Shown here in pieces: positions 31,820-42,799 of a stretch of 49,265 nucleotides of DNA (position 1 is the stretch's first letter; every line of letters starts with the position of its first letter). The position numbers and the translations under genes are program-made. The stretch lies in assembly GCA_019633425.1 (NCBI GenBank), contig WSUB01000240.1, positions 1 to 49,265 on the forward strand, read 5' to 3'. The DNA is from Tulasnella sp. 424 (lineage: Eukaryota > Basidiomycota > Agaricomycetes > Cantharellales > Tulasnellaceae). The notes beneath the pieces were generated by a model. The model was not told where the DNA came from and made no database searches. It was given only the letters and a program-made list of their open reading frames with translations.

Positions 31820-34800
31820 GTGAGTCCTCCCCATACGCGAGGGCAAAAGTACGCCCTGACGTGGATCCTTTAAGGGAGAGATTCTCAACAAAATGTCCCA
31901 GCACCGAATCGACCCCAGGACAATCAAAATGACAGACTCCAAATCAGTTGGGAAAGGCGGGCAAGCCACGATCGTCGTTGGGACTAGAATTCTCCCTGAA
32001 GAAGGTGCGACATGGATCCCTGAACGGCTCCCTAAAGGGGTCCTTGAATGGAAAGTGGCGATAAAAAAGTTCGAATGGAATCGCGAGGATGCCGAAGCAT
32101 CGGCCAAGTTTTTTAATGTATGGTTGTCTTCATCCGTTTCCTTCGCTGTTCTAATTGCCCCCCACGCTAGTCCTTCGCCAAGGAGCTCAGTATAATGAGG
32201 AATCTGTCTCACCCCAACATTATCAATTTCATCGGTTTTGTTGAGGACATGGAGAAGGGCGACGCTTGGATTGTCTTACCTTTGGAAGCGAACGGAAACG
32301 TTCGAGAGTTTCTGGCTTCAGGCGAGTGGGACGTTCCCGAACGTATATCCTTGGTAAGCATATCTCGTGCGTGCCATTCGTGTTGAGAGATATGAACGAA
32401 TCATCAACTTAGATTCAAGATGTGGCCAAGGGGGTGGAGTACCTGCACACGCGACAACCTCCGATCTGCCACGGCGACCTCAAGTCGGTGAGTCCGTCGA
32501 GCAGTCGGTGGAGATGCCCTGCACTCATCGACCGGCGTTTCAGTTAAACATCCTAGTCAATTCCTCGTACCACGCAGTAATCACAGATTTTGGATCGGCC
32601 CGGACTAAGGGAAGCGTCGACGCAACGACAGGGGACCGTGGTCCGGAGCCACCCCGCCAAATGAACATCGACGAACAAATCCGAGAATCGTTATCTCCAA
32701 AAATCAAATTCGAGCAATCCACCTTGGAGCTCACTTTAACGGGAGCTGGGTACTCCTTGCGTTGGACAGCCCCTGAGGTGCTGGCTGATGGGCCTGGGGC
32801 GCAGGATTTACGCAGCGATATGTGGGCACTCGGCTGGATATGTTGGGAGGTAAGTTCGCTATGGCTTGGCTTGGAGGGTCTTCACCGCCTTTTGCTCACG
32901 TAGACAACTGTACTTTAGATCTTCACCGGTAAAATCCCGTTCGAAGAACTCAGAGACGAGAGGGTGGTTATATCGACACTTGTAAAAGGAAAGTTGCCAG
33001 TAATTCGGGGAGAAGCCAACCTGTCCCATGTTCTCCAGCTGTGCAACTTAATAACGGACTGTTGGATGTCGAATCCAGTGAAGAGGATAGATGCATCCAC
33101 GTTTCAGCGAAAGGCTCACTTCATGGTGAGTACCTTGTTGGAGTCGGACTACATCACCGCTTGTTAAACGAGCTGCGTATCAGCCATCCTCGACTCCTTC
33201 GGCCGATAGGTCTGGCGGTGTGAAAATACGTTCCGCAGCGCTGTTATGTGAATTAGGAATGATGTATTGGCAGCAGGCCAATATCGCGGTCGCTGCGTCG
33301 TGCTACCAATTGGCCATCGAGGTTGCGACTCAAACGAAGGACCACAGGATGAAAGGGCACGCGGTTCACGGTCTGGGGGATACCTATAGCGCTCAGTCGA
33401 GGGATCGAGAAGCGGAGAAGGCTTTCACGGAGGCGCACGAGATCCACTCTCGCAGCGGGAGCGACTTGGGTGCGGCGAACGCGTTGGGCGGCCTGGGGCT
33501 AATTTATCGCCGCCAGTGGAGGCATCGAGAGGCGGAGAAGGCTTTCACGGAGGCGCATGTGATCCAATCTCGCATCGGGAATGACCTGGGTGCGGCGAAC
33601 GCGTTGAACGGCCTGGGGGATACCTATGGCCCTCAGTGGAGGTATCGAGAGGCGGAGAAGGCTTTCACGGAGGCGCATGAGATCCACTCTCACATTGGGC
33701 ATGACCTGGGTGCGGCGAACGCGTTGAACGGCCTGGGAAATACCTATAACGCTCAGTGGAGGCATCGGGAAGCGGAGAAGGCTTTCACGGAGGCGCGTGA
33801 GCTCCACTCTCGCATCGGGAACCACGTAGGTGTGGCGAACGCGTTGGACGGTCTGGGGAATACCTATCACGCTCAGTGGAGGCATCGAGAAGCGGAGAAG
33901 GCTTTCACGGAGGCGCACGAGATCCACTCTCGCGTCGGGAGCGACGGGAGCGACCTGGGTGCGGCGAACGCGTTGCACGGTCTGGGGAATACCTATCGCG
34001 TTCAGTCGAGAAATGGAGAAGCGGAGAAGGCTTTCACGGAGGCGCATGAGATCCACTCTCGCATCGGGAACGACAGGGGTGCGGCGAACGCGTTGACCGG
34101 TCTGGGCATGACCTATGACGCTCAGTCGAGGCATCGAGAAGCGGAGAAGGCTTTCAAGGAGGCGCATGAGATCCACTCTCGCTTCGGGAGCGACCTGGAT
34201 GCGGCGAACGCGTTGTTCGGCCTGGGGAATACCTATCGTGCTCAGTCGAGGTATCGAGACGCGGAGAAGGCTTTCACGGAGGCGCAAGAGATCCACTCTC
34301 GCATCGGGAGCGACGGGAGCGACCTGGGTGCGGCGAACGCGTTGCACGGAGTGCGGCGAACGCGTTGCACGGCCTGGGTGAAACCTATCGCGCCCAGTCG
34401 AGGCATCGAGAGGCGGAGAAGGCTTTCAAGGAGGCGCATGAGATCCACTCTCGCATCGGGAGCGACGTGGATGCGGCGAACGCGTTGGGCGGCCTGGGGA
34501 AAACCTATCACGCTCAGTCGAGGCATCGAGAAGCGGAGAAGGCTTTCACGGAGGCGCATGAGATCCACTCTCGCATTGGAAACGACCTGGGTGCGGCGAA
34601 CGCGTTGGACGGTCTGGGGAATACCTCTCGCGTTCAGTCGAGAAATCGAGAAGCGGAGAAGGCTTTCACGGAGGCGCATGAGATTCACTCTCGCATCGGG
34701 AACGACAGGGGTGCGGCGAACGCGTTGACCGGTCTGGGCATGACCTATCACGCTCAGTGGAGGCATCGAGAAGCGGAGAAGGCTGTCACGGAGGCGCATG

Positions 34801-36686
34801 AGATTTACTCTCGCATCGGAGACGACCTGGCTGCGGCGAACGCGTTGACCGGTCTGGGCATGACCTATGACGCTCAGTCGAGGCATCGAGAAGCGGAAAA
34901 GGCTTTCAAGGAGGCGCACGAGATCCACTCTCGCATCGGGAGCGACCTGGGTGCGGCGAACGCGTTGCACGGCCTGGGTGAAACCTATCGCGCCCAGTCG
35001 AGGCATCGAGAGGCGGAGAAGGCTTTCACGGAGGCGCATGTGATCCAATCTCGCATCGGGAATGACCTGAGTGCGGCGAACGCGTTGCACGGCCTGGGGA
35101 ATACCTATCGTGCTCAGTCGAGGTATCGAGAGGCGGAGAAGGCTTTCACGGAGGCGCATGTGATCCAATCTCGCATCGGGAATGACCTGGGTGCGGCGAA
35201 GGCGTTGCACGGCCTGGGGAATACCTATGCCACTCAGTCAAGGTATCGAGAGGCGGAGAAGGCTTTCACGGAGGCGCATGAGATCTACTCTCGCATCGGG
35301 AACGACGTGGATGCGGCGAACGCGTTGGACAGCCTGGGGGAAACCTATCACGCTCAGTCGAGGCATCGAGAAGCGGAGAAGGCTTTCACGGAGGCGCATG
35401 AGATCCACTCTCGCATTGGAAACGACCTGGGTGCGGCGAACGCGTTGGACGGTCTGGGGAATACCTCTCGCGTTCAGTCGAGAAATCGAGAAGCGGAGAA
35501 GGCTTTCACGGAGGCGCATGAGATCCACTCTCGCATCGGGAACGACAGGGGTGCGGCGAACGCGTTGACCGGTCTGGGCATGACCTATCTCGCTCAGTTG
35601 AGGCATCGAGAAGCGGAGAAGGCTTTCAAGGAGGCGCATGAGATCCACTCTCGCATCGGGAGCGACCTGGGTGCGGCGAACGCGTTGTTCGGCCTGGGGA
35701 ATACCTATCGTGCTCAGTCGAGGTATCGAGACTCGGAGAAGGCTTTGACGGAGGCGCATGAGATTTACTCTCGCATCGGGGACGACCTGAGTGTGGCGAA
35801 CGTGTTGCACTGCTTGGGGGATACCTTTCACGCTCAGTCGAGGATTCATGAGGCTGAGAACGCTCTCAACGGCGCCCACAAGATCTACTCTCGCATCGGA
35901 CACAGTCTCGGTACTGGGAACGCATTACGCAGCCTTGCAACCGTACATAGCAACCAGAACCGATACGACGCTGCGGAGGCGTCTTACCGCCAAGCAGCGA
36001 CTTCTTATCATCTGGCTGATGATGGTGACAGCGGAGCCAGAACGCTACTAGCCCTTGGGGAACACTATCACGCTCAGGGCCGATACTCCGCTGCAGAGGA
36101 GGCCGTCAGCGAAGCCCTTGCTATATGGATCAGCGTCGTCAACGAACAAGGTCAGGCGAATGCTTTGCTACTTTTGGCGCGGATATTCAAGTCTCAATCC
36201 CGGCACAACGACGAAAAAGAGGCCCTTATTCAAGCTGAAGTTGCGTTTGCTCAATTGGGCAGTGATAAAGCTCGCGCAGAGACCTTGGATCGGATCGGCG
36301 ACATCCACCTCGCGCAGAGCACGTACGACGAAGCAGAGGAGTGTTTCCGTCTCTCTCAAGCGATATTCTCGAGCCTTGAAGATGTTCGCGGTGAAGCTAC
36401 CGAGCTTCTCAGACTTGGTAACTTGTATGGTAGCCAGGGTCGACTGGACGAGGCGGAGGAGTGCCTCGCTGAAGCGCGCGTTGGATGTGCCAGGGCTGTC
36501 GACGAGGAGGGTGAAGCAACTGCCTTGGATGGACTGGCACAGGCATATCTTCTGCAAGGCAGATTCGCCGATGCGAGGGTGGCTTGTATGGAGGCTCGGG
36601 AATTCTACACGCAAATGGGTCGACCGATGAGCGCGGCGTGTGCAAGGAATTGGAACTTTCTCCAAGGCCTAGAACAACCTACGTGA
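31766..36686 (+). CDS. Protein kinase fused to ~28 TPR-like repeats (frameshifted)
   Basis: Exons 31766-31819, 31875-32117, 32171-32353, 32413-32487, 32544-32849, 32919-33125, 33184-36686. The kinase domain has all key residues: GKGGQATIVVG loop, VAIKKF lysine, ELSIMRNLSHPNI, CHGDLKSLNILV (HGD replacing HRD, Asn kept), ITDFGSA, and RWTAPEVL. The activation segment is unusually long (about 75 residues from DFG to APE). Then a linker (PSSTPSADRSGG) and about 28 forty-residue units of the type AEKAFTEAHEIHSRIGNDLG, ending LQGLEQPT. A 23-bp tandem duplication at 34328-34372 shifts the frame; as written the product runs about 125 Arg-rich wrong-frame residues and stops at 34728. Counting the 23 bp once gives 1515 codons with no stop. 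Probably a cytosolic signalling protein whose TPR superhelix binds a partner; ligand unknown. Confidence 0.85.
33411..35866 (+). repeat. 120-bp tandem array (TPR coding), about 21 units
   Basis: Units of 120 bp, marked by GCGGAGAAGGCTTTC, begin near 33411, 33531, 33651, 33771, 33891, 34021, 34141, 34260, 34416 and then every 120 bp to about 35857. Two units have a 6-bp insert (the doubled GSD in GSDGSDLG, at 33934 and 34308) and one carries the 23-bp duplication. Units upstream (one) and downstream (six, to 36650) are the same 40-residue repeat but strongly diverged. The array itself is therefore a recent expansion inside an older repeat domain. Confidence 0.95.
34328..34372 (+). repeat. 23-bp tandem duplication causing a frameshift
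   Basis: GTGCGGCGAACGCGTTGCAC plus GGA (34328-34350) is followed at once by a second copy (34351-34372, then C). All other units of the array have this segment once. 23 is not a multiple of three, and removing one copy restores the frame exactly. Confidence 0.95.
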
Positions 36687-39108
36687 TCGACTTTGGCAGG
36701 TCTATTCCAGTCGATACTGCCGGTTGCTTTGTGATGAGGTCGGTATTCGGGGTACAATACACTCATCCTCTGGCTTTGGGACTAACGGCTATCGTTTCTT
36801 ATAGGCGATTTCCCCAATACTTCACGCCATTTCTCTGACAGTCTCGCTGTTCTACATCTTGTACACGCTGTTGCGAATATGTTCTCCGTTTGCATGTTGC
36901 TATTTCCCCCCTGTTCTTTGACCATCGTCACGTGCGCTCGTTGTTCCCGCTACGTTAGTAGAGGGTTTTTCATGGGGGACCCGCTTCGAAAAAAGTCACG
37001 TGGTTTTGGGTGGTTTTCCCGATCGTGTGTGCACGTGTGCGGAGGTCGGGCTCGGATCGGAGGTCGAACGCTTCGAACGCCACTTGGCGGGGTGTCGGAG
37101 TAGTGCCGTGCTCGTAAATTGTCTGCGCGCGGATTCAGCAAACGGAGGCCAGTTTCCTTACTCGCTGCCATCTATGCTAACAAACCTTTTACAGGGGGCT
37201 ATCCACTGGATTTACAAGTCACCTGATGGCTGAGAAATCACGACGCCCGCTTATTCAGTGTTCAATTATCCCACTTTTCTAAATAGACCTCATGTGCATC
37301 GTTCCACGCATTCACCCTCATTTATGTTGAATCGTTTTCTGCAGTAACGGGGTTATATTGGCCGATAGTCTTACAAAGCGTTGTGATTCTTTTGTTTTGA
37401 TTCCTTTGTTTTGATGTGCTCCCTTTTGCGCTACTTCAATAAACCGGTTTCCCAACGTAGCGGGCCTAGCGTGCGGAGCGCGACCCTACCGCGTAATTTT
37501 GGACTAAACGATGTTTCCTACCTTGGCATCATTGTCACGTGTTATATCCTAGCGCGTAGGTCGCGTTATGCCACAAATTGAGGACAAAGGTTCGGTACGT
37601 AATCGTCAGTAGTAGGTGCTACCTTCACAGCCGTCGAGCGAAAGTCATCTCTTGGATTTGATTGCTTCAGGCCAACTGACTACCAGGAAGGGGTGTTGGA
37701 ATGTAGTATGGTGCGGTGATAAGGTTCCACCAGGCGGTGTGTGTCTAGTGCGGTTGCTTTATACCGTAGTGTTTCGGTCCGGTCAGGTTTTGCAATGTCC
37801 CCTCCGATCGTCAATGTTTGGGACTCGTCGCCGGGCGCGGTATTCGGGGATCCCCATATCCATTAATCACAACCCAAGGAGAACCCCATCCACCAGGAGG
37901 AGTACCGTCAGACAATAGGTGGCTCCAATCCCACTCACTGTGTTGACGATTGTGAGTCTTCGCCCCTGTTGCTTCTTCGGCCTTGCTCAATAAGACAAAG
38001 TCGTTCGTTCCAGCTTCAGGCCTTCCGCTTCCCGACCTTAAACGGGGCAGCGTTCAGAAGCGCGATGGGAACCTTTGTTGTACATAGTAGTTCACTTAGT
38101 CCCATGTAACCCTACATACGCCGATGCGTTGCAGCTGAATTTTCCCGCCCTTGCGCCTTAGGCGATGCACTCTTCGCTAAATCGGACCGTCAGTCTCACT
38201 TTTCCGCATCACTAGGGCTCGGATTGATGCGTACTCCTAGTTGTCTCAGTTTTAGGATTGCTCCCTCACTCGCTTTCTTCGGTCGCCCCTTGAATGCCAA
38301 AGGAAAAGGTGAATATCGACAATAGAAAGTGACCCAATACCAGCAGGGGTAACTACTTCTTAGGATCTAACAAGCTACATATGGAGACTCGGCCATGTCC
38401 ACCGAAGTAAAATATCGCTCTTCGGGGGGTTTTTTTTAAACTTTGGATTTATTCATATCCTAATACGGTCCATTTTCGTTGTCAACTACATTCGTTCAGG
38501 TATGTCTACTAAATGGTATATTATCTTTCTGAGTCGGGGAGCGCGCCGCTGGCGATGGTGGTCTTTGGCGCGAAATAGGTCGCGCACCCCAGGAAGATGC
38601 AGATTGGGACCGAGTTGGTAGCTTCGGTGAAGGACTTCTTTTCCGACCGAAGAGTCCGGACCGAAAGTGAGACGATCAGAGTCGCTGAACGCGAGTTGGA
38701 ACCCTTTCCGGAGCAATATCACTGCGAGTTTTGGGCGTCCGAATTCTGAAATGAGACCGACGAAAAGCACACGATGCGGATAACGGGGTAAGGCATGCTA
38801 GAGTCCAAATGGATGTATGATAGTACGTTAGCTTAAGAGTTAGCGAACCCGAAGGACCTCAGACGCGCAGCTGACCTCAATCCCCTCGTCGATTGCCATA
38901 ACGGCTACAGAGTACGCTTTGGATTGATGTGAGACCTCGGTTGATAAGGTTGGCCCTCAGAAGCCCAGATGTCGGGCCGGCGGTGAGTGAGCAGGAGCCA
39001 CTCATGAGCCTTCCGAGACTCGGTCAATCGCGCCCTTGAGAGTGTAGGATGTTGCGTGAGTGTGCTGGGTAAATCGGATGGGTTCAAATTCAACTCACTC
39101 CAAATAAG
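36687..39108. other. Gene-poor stretch, nothing recognised
   Basis: About 2.4 kb downstream of the kinase-TPR gene. Short random open frames only. A GGGGGGTTTTTTTT run is near 38425. A minus-strand frame of 94 codons (38770-38486) has no recognisable domain. It may be decayed mobile-element DNA, given what lies to the right. Confidence 0.4.
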
Positions 39109-39473
39109 ACTTCTGAGACGGGGTGATCTCGTTCAATCGACCTTCCTAGCCCATCTCCTTCCACCACCAGACGCAGGCAACCCGTGCGACGGAGAGTACG
39201 CTGGTGGGGTACTCCTTCCGGGCTCTGGAGACTCAAGGTTGGCGGTGTACAGCGGGCGAACGGCTTTGGGAGCATGAAGCTCGACTCCATTGGTAGAGAC
39301 GACCTTGACTTTTTCCGTAGGAAGACGGTAGTCTCCTTTTCCCTTTGCGGTGTTACCCCAATAAGCCCACAATTACACGCCAATGACTACGTTCAGGACG
39401 GAAGACAAGATGAAGTCCCACAGGACGAGGGGATCCTGGACTTCGGTGATGGTGGTGAACACTCGTGCGAGGC
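39109..39473 (-). pseudogene. 3' fragment of the MPDU1-like gene (dispersed duplicate)
   Basis: Colinear, gap-free 365-bp copy of 27840-28204: the last ~110 codons of the MPDU1-like gene, its stop, and 24 bp of 3' flank. The codon CAG (Gln, in GVQLWAYWG) is TAA here, and other substitutions are scattered, so it is non-functional. It stops abruptly at 39473, where integrase-like sequence begins. The left edge is inside the source gene's 3' flank. No intron lies in this part of the source gene, so one cannot say whether the copy came through RNA. Confidence 0.93.
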
Positions 39474-40374
39474 CTTAACGCACTCATTTCTTCGGCGAAC
39501 GTTTCCGCGTTCCTATTTTCGGTTAGATCTCTCAAAATGGGCTCCTTTGTGGACCCAGTGAGGAGGGATTCCGGGTTTATGGATTGGAAACCGAAGAGGA
39601 GAAACAAAGGTGAGAACCCTGTGCTGGAGAGGACGCTGGAATTGTATGCGTGTTGAAAGGGCACTAACTTCTCATGCCAATTGTCGTGTTTATCGTTTAC
39701 GTACGTTCTCAACGCGGTCTTGAGTACTTGATTCATTATTTCAGTCTGTCCGTCCGCTTGTGGATGGTGAGCGGTGGTAAGAGCGCGTCTGGGTACCGAC
39801 TAAACGAGTTAGTTCCTTCCAGAAACTTTGTGCCCACCTTGAATCACGGTCCATAATGATGTGTCGAGGAAGACCAAATAAACTCCATACTCGTTCAAAG
39901 AAGATACGAGCTGTTCCTTCGTCGCCGACATCTGCAGTGGTAGGGACAAACAAAGCGAGCTTAGTTAATTTGTCAACAATCGCCAACACCGCATTGAACA
40001 ATCCGCTGACGGGTAGTAACGACTTCAAAAGGTTGGGAAGGGATAGGAATAGATTGGAGGTATCCATAAGGGGCGTGCCAATGAGCTTTCGCCTTTTGGC
40101 AAGGGTCGCATGTGCGGACAAATATTTTGATGTCTCTGCTCATATGTGGCCAGTAGTAGACCGAAGCGATTTGATTGTAAGTTTTAGGAAATCCTTGATG
40201 AGCGCCCAGACTTATATTGTCATGTAATTCCTGCATTACTTCGGCTCGTTTCGTCTTTGGGACGCATAAGCGCCCACAGCCTTCCCAATCAGAGAAATAG
40301 ATAAGTCCGTCCTCCGTGTAGTACTGGGGACGACGCGGGTTCCTCCAGTCAGTTTCGCTTGCCAAATCTTCCAA
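39474..40374 (-). pseudogene. Integrase part of the Ty3/gypsy remnant
   Basis: The HHCC zinc-binding module is present (H-x7-H in HDNISLGAH, then CDPCQKAK), followed by the core with D in AIVDKLTK and D in IIMDRDSRW. After a frameshift near 39741, the Glu-bearing phrase EIMNQVLKTALRTY and YNSSVLSSTGFSPLFLLFG follow. It ends in NAETFAEEMSAL at the 39473 junction, before any C-terminal tail. Confidence 0.85.
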
Positions 40375-40520
40375 GACTTTGCTATAGTGAGTATCTTTTA
40401 AATATCCTTCTCTGAACGCCTCTAACTCTTCAGGCGAAATAGCAATGGTGGTGCTGATCGCTTTTGCGGCGTTCGCGGAGACCGTTACCTCCGGTGAAAC
40501 CGAGATCTCATACTCCTCAA

Positions 40521-40996
40521 CACAGGGAGCAAATCAACATTTTCTGTGGCTGAAAATTTTGAAGAAAACACTGGGAGGGGAATCACTTTTCCTGATTATT
40601 TTTCATTTTTGTGTCATCAATGAAAAATCTTGGTAACTTTTCATCCTGGACTGAAAATGCTTGTGATAGTGTAAGTGGTATTCCACATTCTCAGATTAGT
40701 CTCAGGGATATATTGGGGCATGCTGAAAATTTCTCAGAATTTTCCTCAGCATTTTCTTCAGCTTGAAAAAGATGTGGACCATCTCCACTGAGAATGCTTA
40801 TGATTATTGAGACATGAAAAGGGTCTATGTTTTTCAGTGCCATAGTGAAAACCTTCATATTTTTCACTCAGAGGAAAATGGTCAAAGATTTTCATCATAA
40901 TTTTCCAAAAATGAAAAATTATCAGGAAAAGTGATTCCCCTCCTAGCGTTTTCTTCAAAATTTTCAGCCACAGAAAATGTTGATTTGCTCCCTGTG
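40521..40996. mobile_element. 476-bp MITE-like element with ~91-bp terminal inverted repeats
   Basis: Left end CACAGGGAGCAAATCAACAT (40521) and right end ATGTTGATTTGCTCCCTGTG (to 40996) are inverted repeats. The match extends about 91 bp (40521-40611 with 40906-40996) with three mismatches. The interior is A/T-rich with many TGAAAAT and ATTTTCA words and no coding sequence. CAGGG at the tips resembles hAT-type ends, but I see no target-site duplication (CTCCTCAA left, CGATATGC right). It is inserted in the decayed pol between RNase H and integrase. Confidence 0.9.
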
Positions 40997-42799
40997 CGAT
41001 ATGCTCCTTTAGTTTAGTTCCTCTGCTCTTTTCCGCTAATTCCTTCATTAGTCTAAGTATCCTTTCTTCGTATCTGGGCGCTATATCATTATACAATTGG
41101 TCTAACGGGTCATCCTTAGCTTCTAATGCTAGTACTACGGAGTCGTCAACCACCGGACCTTCCTGTCTAGGAGTCCGGCGTCTCAAACGGGGTATGGGAT
41201 CCACGTTCGAGTGAACTTGTCCGGCCCAATGGACAATCTGCATGTCCAGGTAAGCCGTGAAGACGGTTCCCCATGTAAGTAGTCTTCGGTTGACATTTTG
41301 GTAGGTTTTACTCCAAGTTAGAGTGGCGTGATCGGTGATGGCTACAAGTTTTTCTCCTTCGATGTAGGGCTGAAACTTGATTAGGCTTTCTTTAAGCGCT
41401 AACGCTTCTCTTTCTGTTGGCGAATAATTTCGTTCTGCCGACTTTAGGATTCAAGACCAGTATGCAATCACGCATTCAACGTACACCGTGGTTTCGTTTA
41501 AGGTCTTTCCCCATTCTACTTCCGGGATTTCCTCTTCATGATCCTTCGCGAAGACATAAGTGAGTTTCAGGACGGGTTCTTTTTCGTCAAATGCTTTCGT
41601 TAGTTTCTCATAAATCTTCGTTCCCTTTAAGTCTTTAACTTGGATGGGTTAAATCTGCTGTTAAATGCCGGCTAACCCTTCGTCGCAGGCGTCCGTGTAC
41701 AATCGAAATCCTTTCCCGGGTATGGCGTAGGCTCGAATAGGTGCGTTTACAAGACTTTCCTTGGCTAATTTGAACGCGCGCTGCTCCAGAGCGTTCCATT
41801 CCCATTTAGCTCCTTTCTTGAGCAGAGCAAAAAGCGGTGCGACGATCCAGGCATAGAAAGGAATATAGCCAGAGAAGTATACGACCATTCCTAAGAAGGT
41901 ACGTAACTCATTTATGTTTCGGGGCACGTCTAAATCGAGGATGGCGCTTATTTTCTCCTTATAAGTGCTCATGCCGAGGCGCGACACCTTTTGGCCCAAA
42001 AGGAGTAAAGATTGGTAAGCAAGATGGCCTTAGCGGGTGCTAAGGTAAGATTCGCCTTTGCTATTGAACTCAAAACGGCATCCAAATGCTTCAAATGCTC
42101 ATCAAACGACTTTGAGTAGACTATAATGTCGTCGATATAGACAAGCGCGAACAGCCAGAGGTAAGGAGCTAAGACGTTTTGCATCACTCTCTGAAATATT
42201 GAGGGCCTGTTTCTTAGTCCAAAAGGCATTCGCCGAAACTGGTAAAGACCTCGGTGGGATCTGAACGCGGTTTTCGGGCGATCTTCTTCGACAATTTCCA
42301 ATTGTGTAAATCCTGACAGCGCGTCCAATGACGAAAGCCATTGGGAACCGGTGAGGGATTGAATGATATCCGATTGTTTAGGCAGAGGGTATTCGTCCGG
42401 GATTGTCATCGCATTTAGTTTCCATAATCTATGCACATTCTAGCCTTGTTGTTCCTGTAGATGATTAAGATGGGAAAACCCCATGGACTTTCCGAGGGTT
42501 CGATCACGCCTAATGATAACCAAGAGTCCATTTGCTTATCGATAGTGTCTCTTTCGGCAGGCGACGCGGAGTATGGGGCCAGCAAAACCTCCTTGGCATC
42601 TGGCCGGAGGTTAATTCGGACTTTAGCCTTGTATTCTCCGAGGCGTCCGTCGAGACCGGAGGCCTTATGATTCCTGACTACAACTTCTTCTAGGCGTTTT
42701 CATTGATCGTCGGTAAGGTGTTTCGGGATGTCGACAGCTGTTAATAAGTCTTCTTTCTTGTTAGATTCCGGCTCCGGGCTTTCTCTGGTCTTAGGTCCG

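Larger units (their letters stand above)
39474..42799 (-). pseudogene. Ty3/gypsy pol remnant (RT-RNase H-integrase), decayed
   Basis: On the minus strand from 42799 downward: a lead-in (LGEYKAKVRINLRPDAKE), then reverse transcriptase with SPWGFPILIIYRNNKARMCI, TIPDEYPLPKQSDIIQSLTG, FRRMPFGLRNRPSIFQRVM and the active site LVYIDDIIVYS (YIDD at 42139-42128). Next LGMVVYFSGYIPFYAWI and RNase H YTDACDEGLAGI, then a chromodomain-free linker and integrase. Several stops and frameshifts (for example after DYGN near 42425, near 41659, and twice in the integrase) show it is dead. A 476-bp inverted-repeat element interrupts it. Order and orientation are those of Ty3/gypsy pol, but both ends are cut: by an LTR at 42800 and by the MPDU1 fragment at 39473. 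Confidence 0.9.

Noticed and set aside
31700..32212. Minus-strand open frame opposite the kinase N-terminus
   Set aside because: It overlaps well-supported exons with correct splice sites on the plus strand and shows no domain.
33411..35866. Tandem repeats reminiscent of a CRISPR array
   Set aside because: There are no spacers: the whole 120-bp unit is coding and repeats contiguously in a eukaryotic gene with introns.
33499..35903. Long minus-strand open frames (282, 322 and 221 codons) and Arg-rich plus-strand frames across the TPR array
   Set aside because: They are by-products of a 120-bp repeat that happens to lack stops in other frames; repeats such as RRRRLSRRRMRSTLAS have no independent support.
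40758..41243. 161-codon minus-strand open frame as a gene
   Set aside because: It runs from RNase H remnant sequence into the inverted-repeat element, so it is a chance fusion of two dead sequences.
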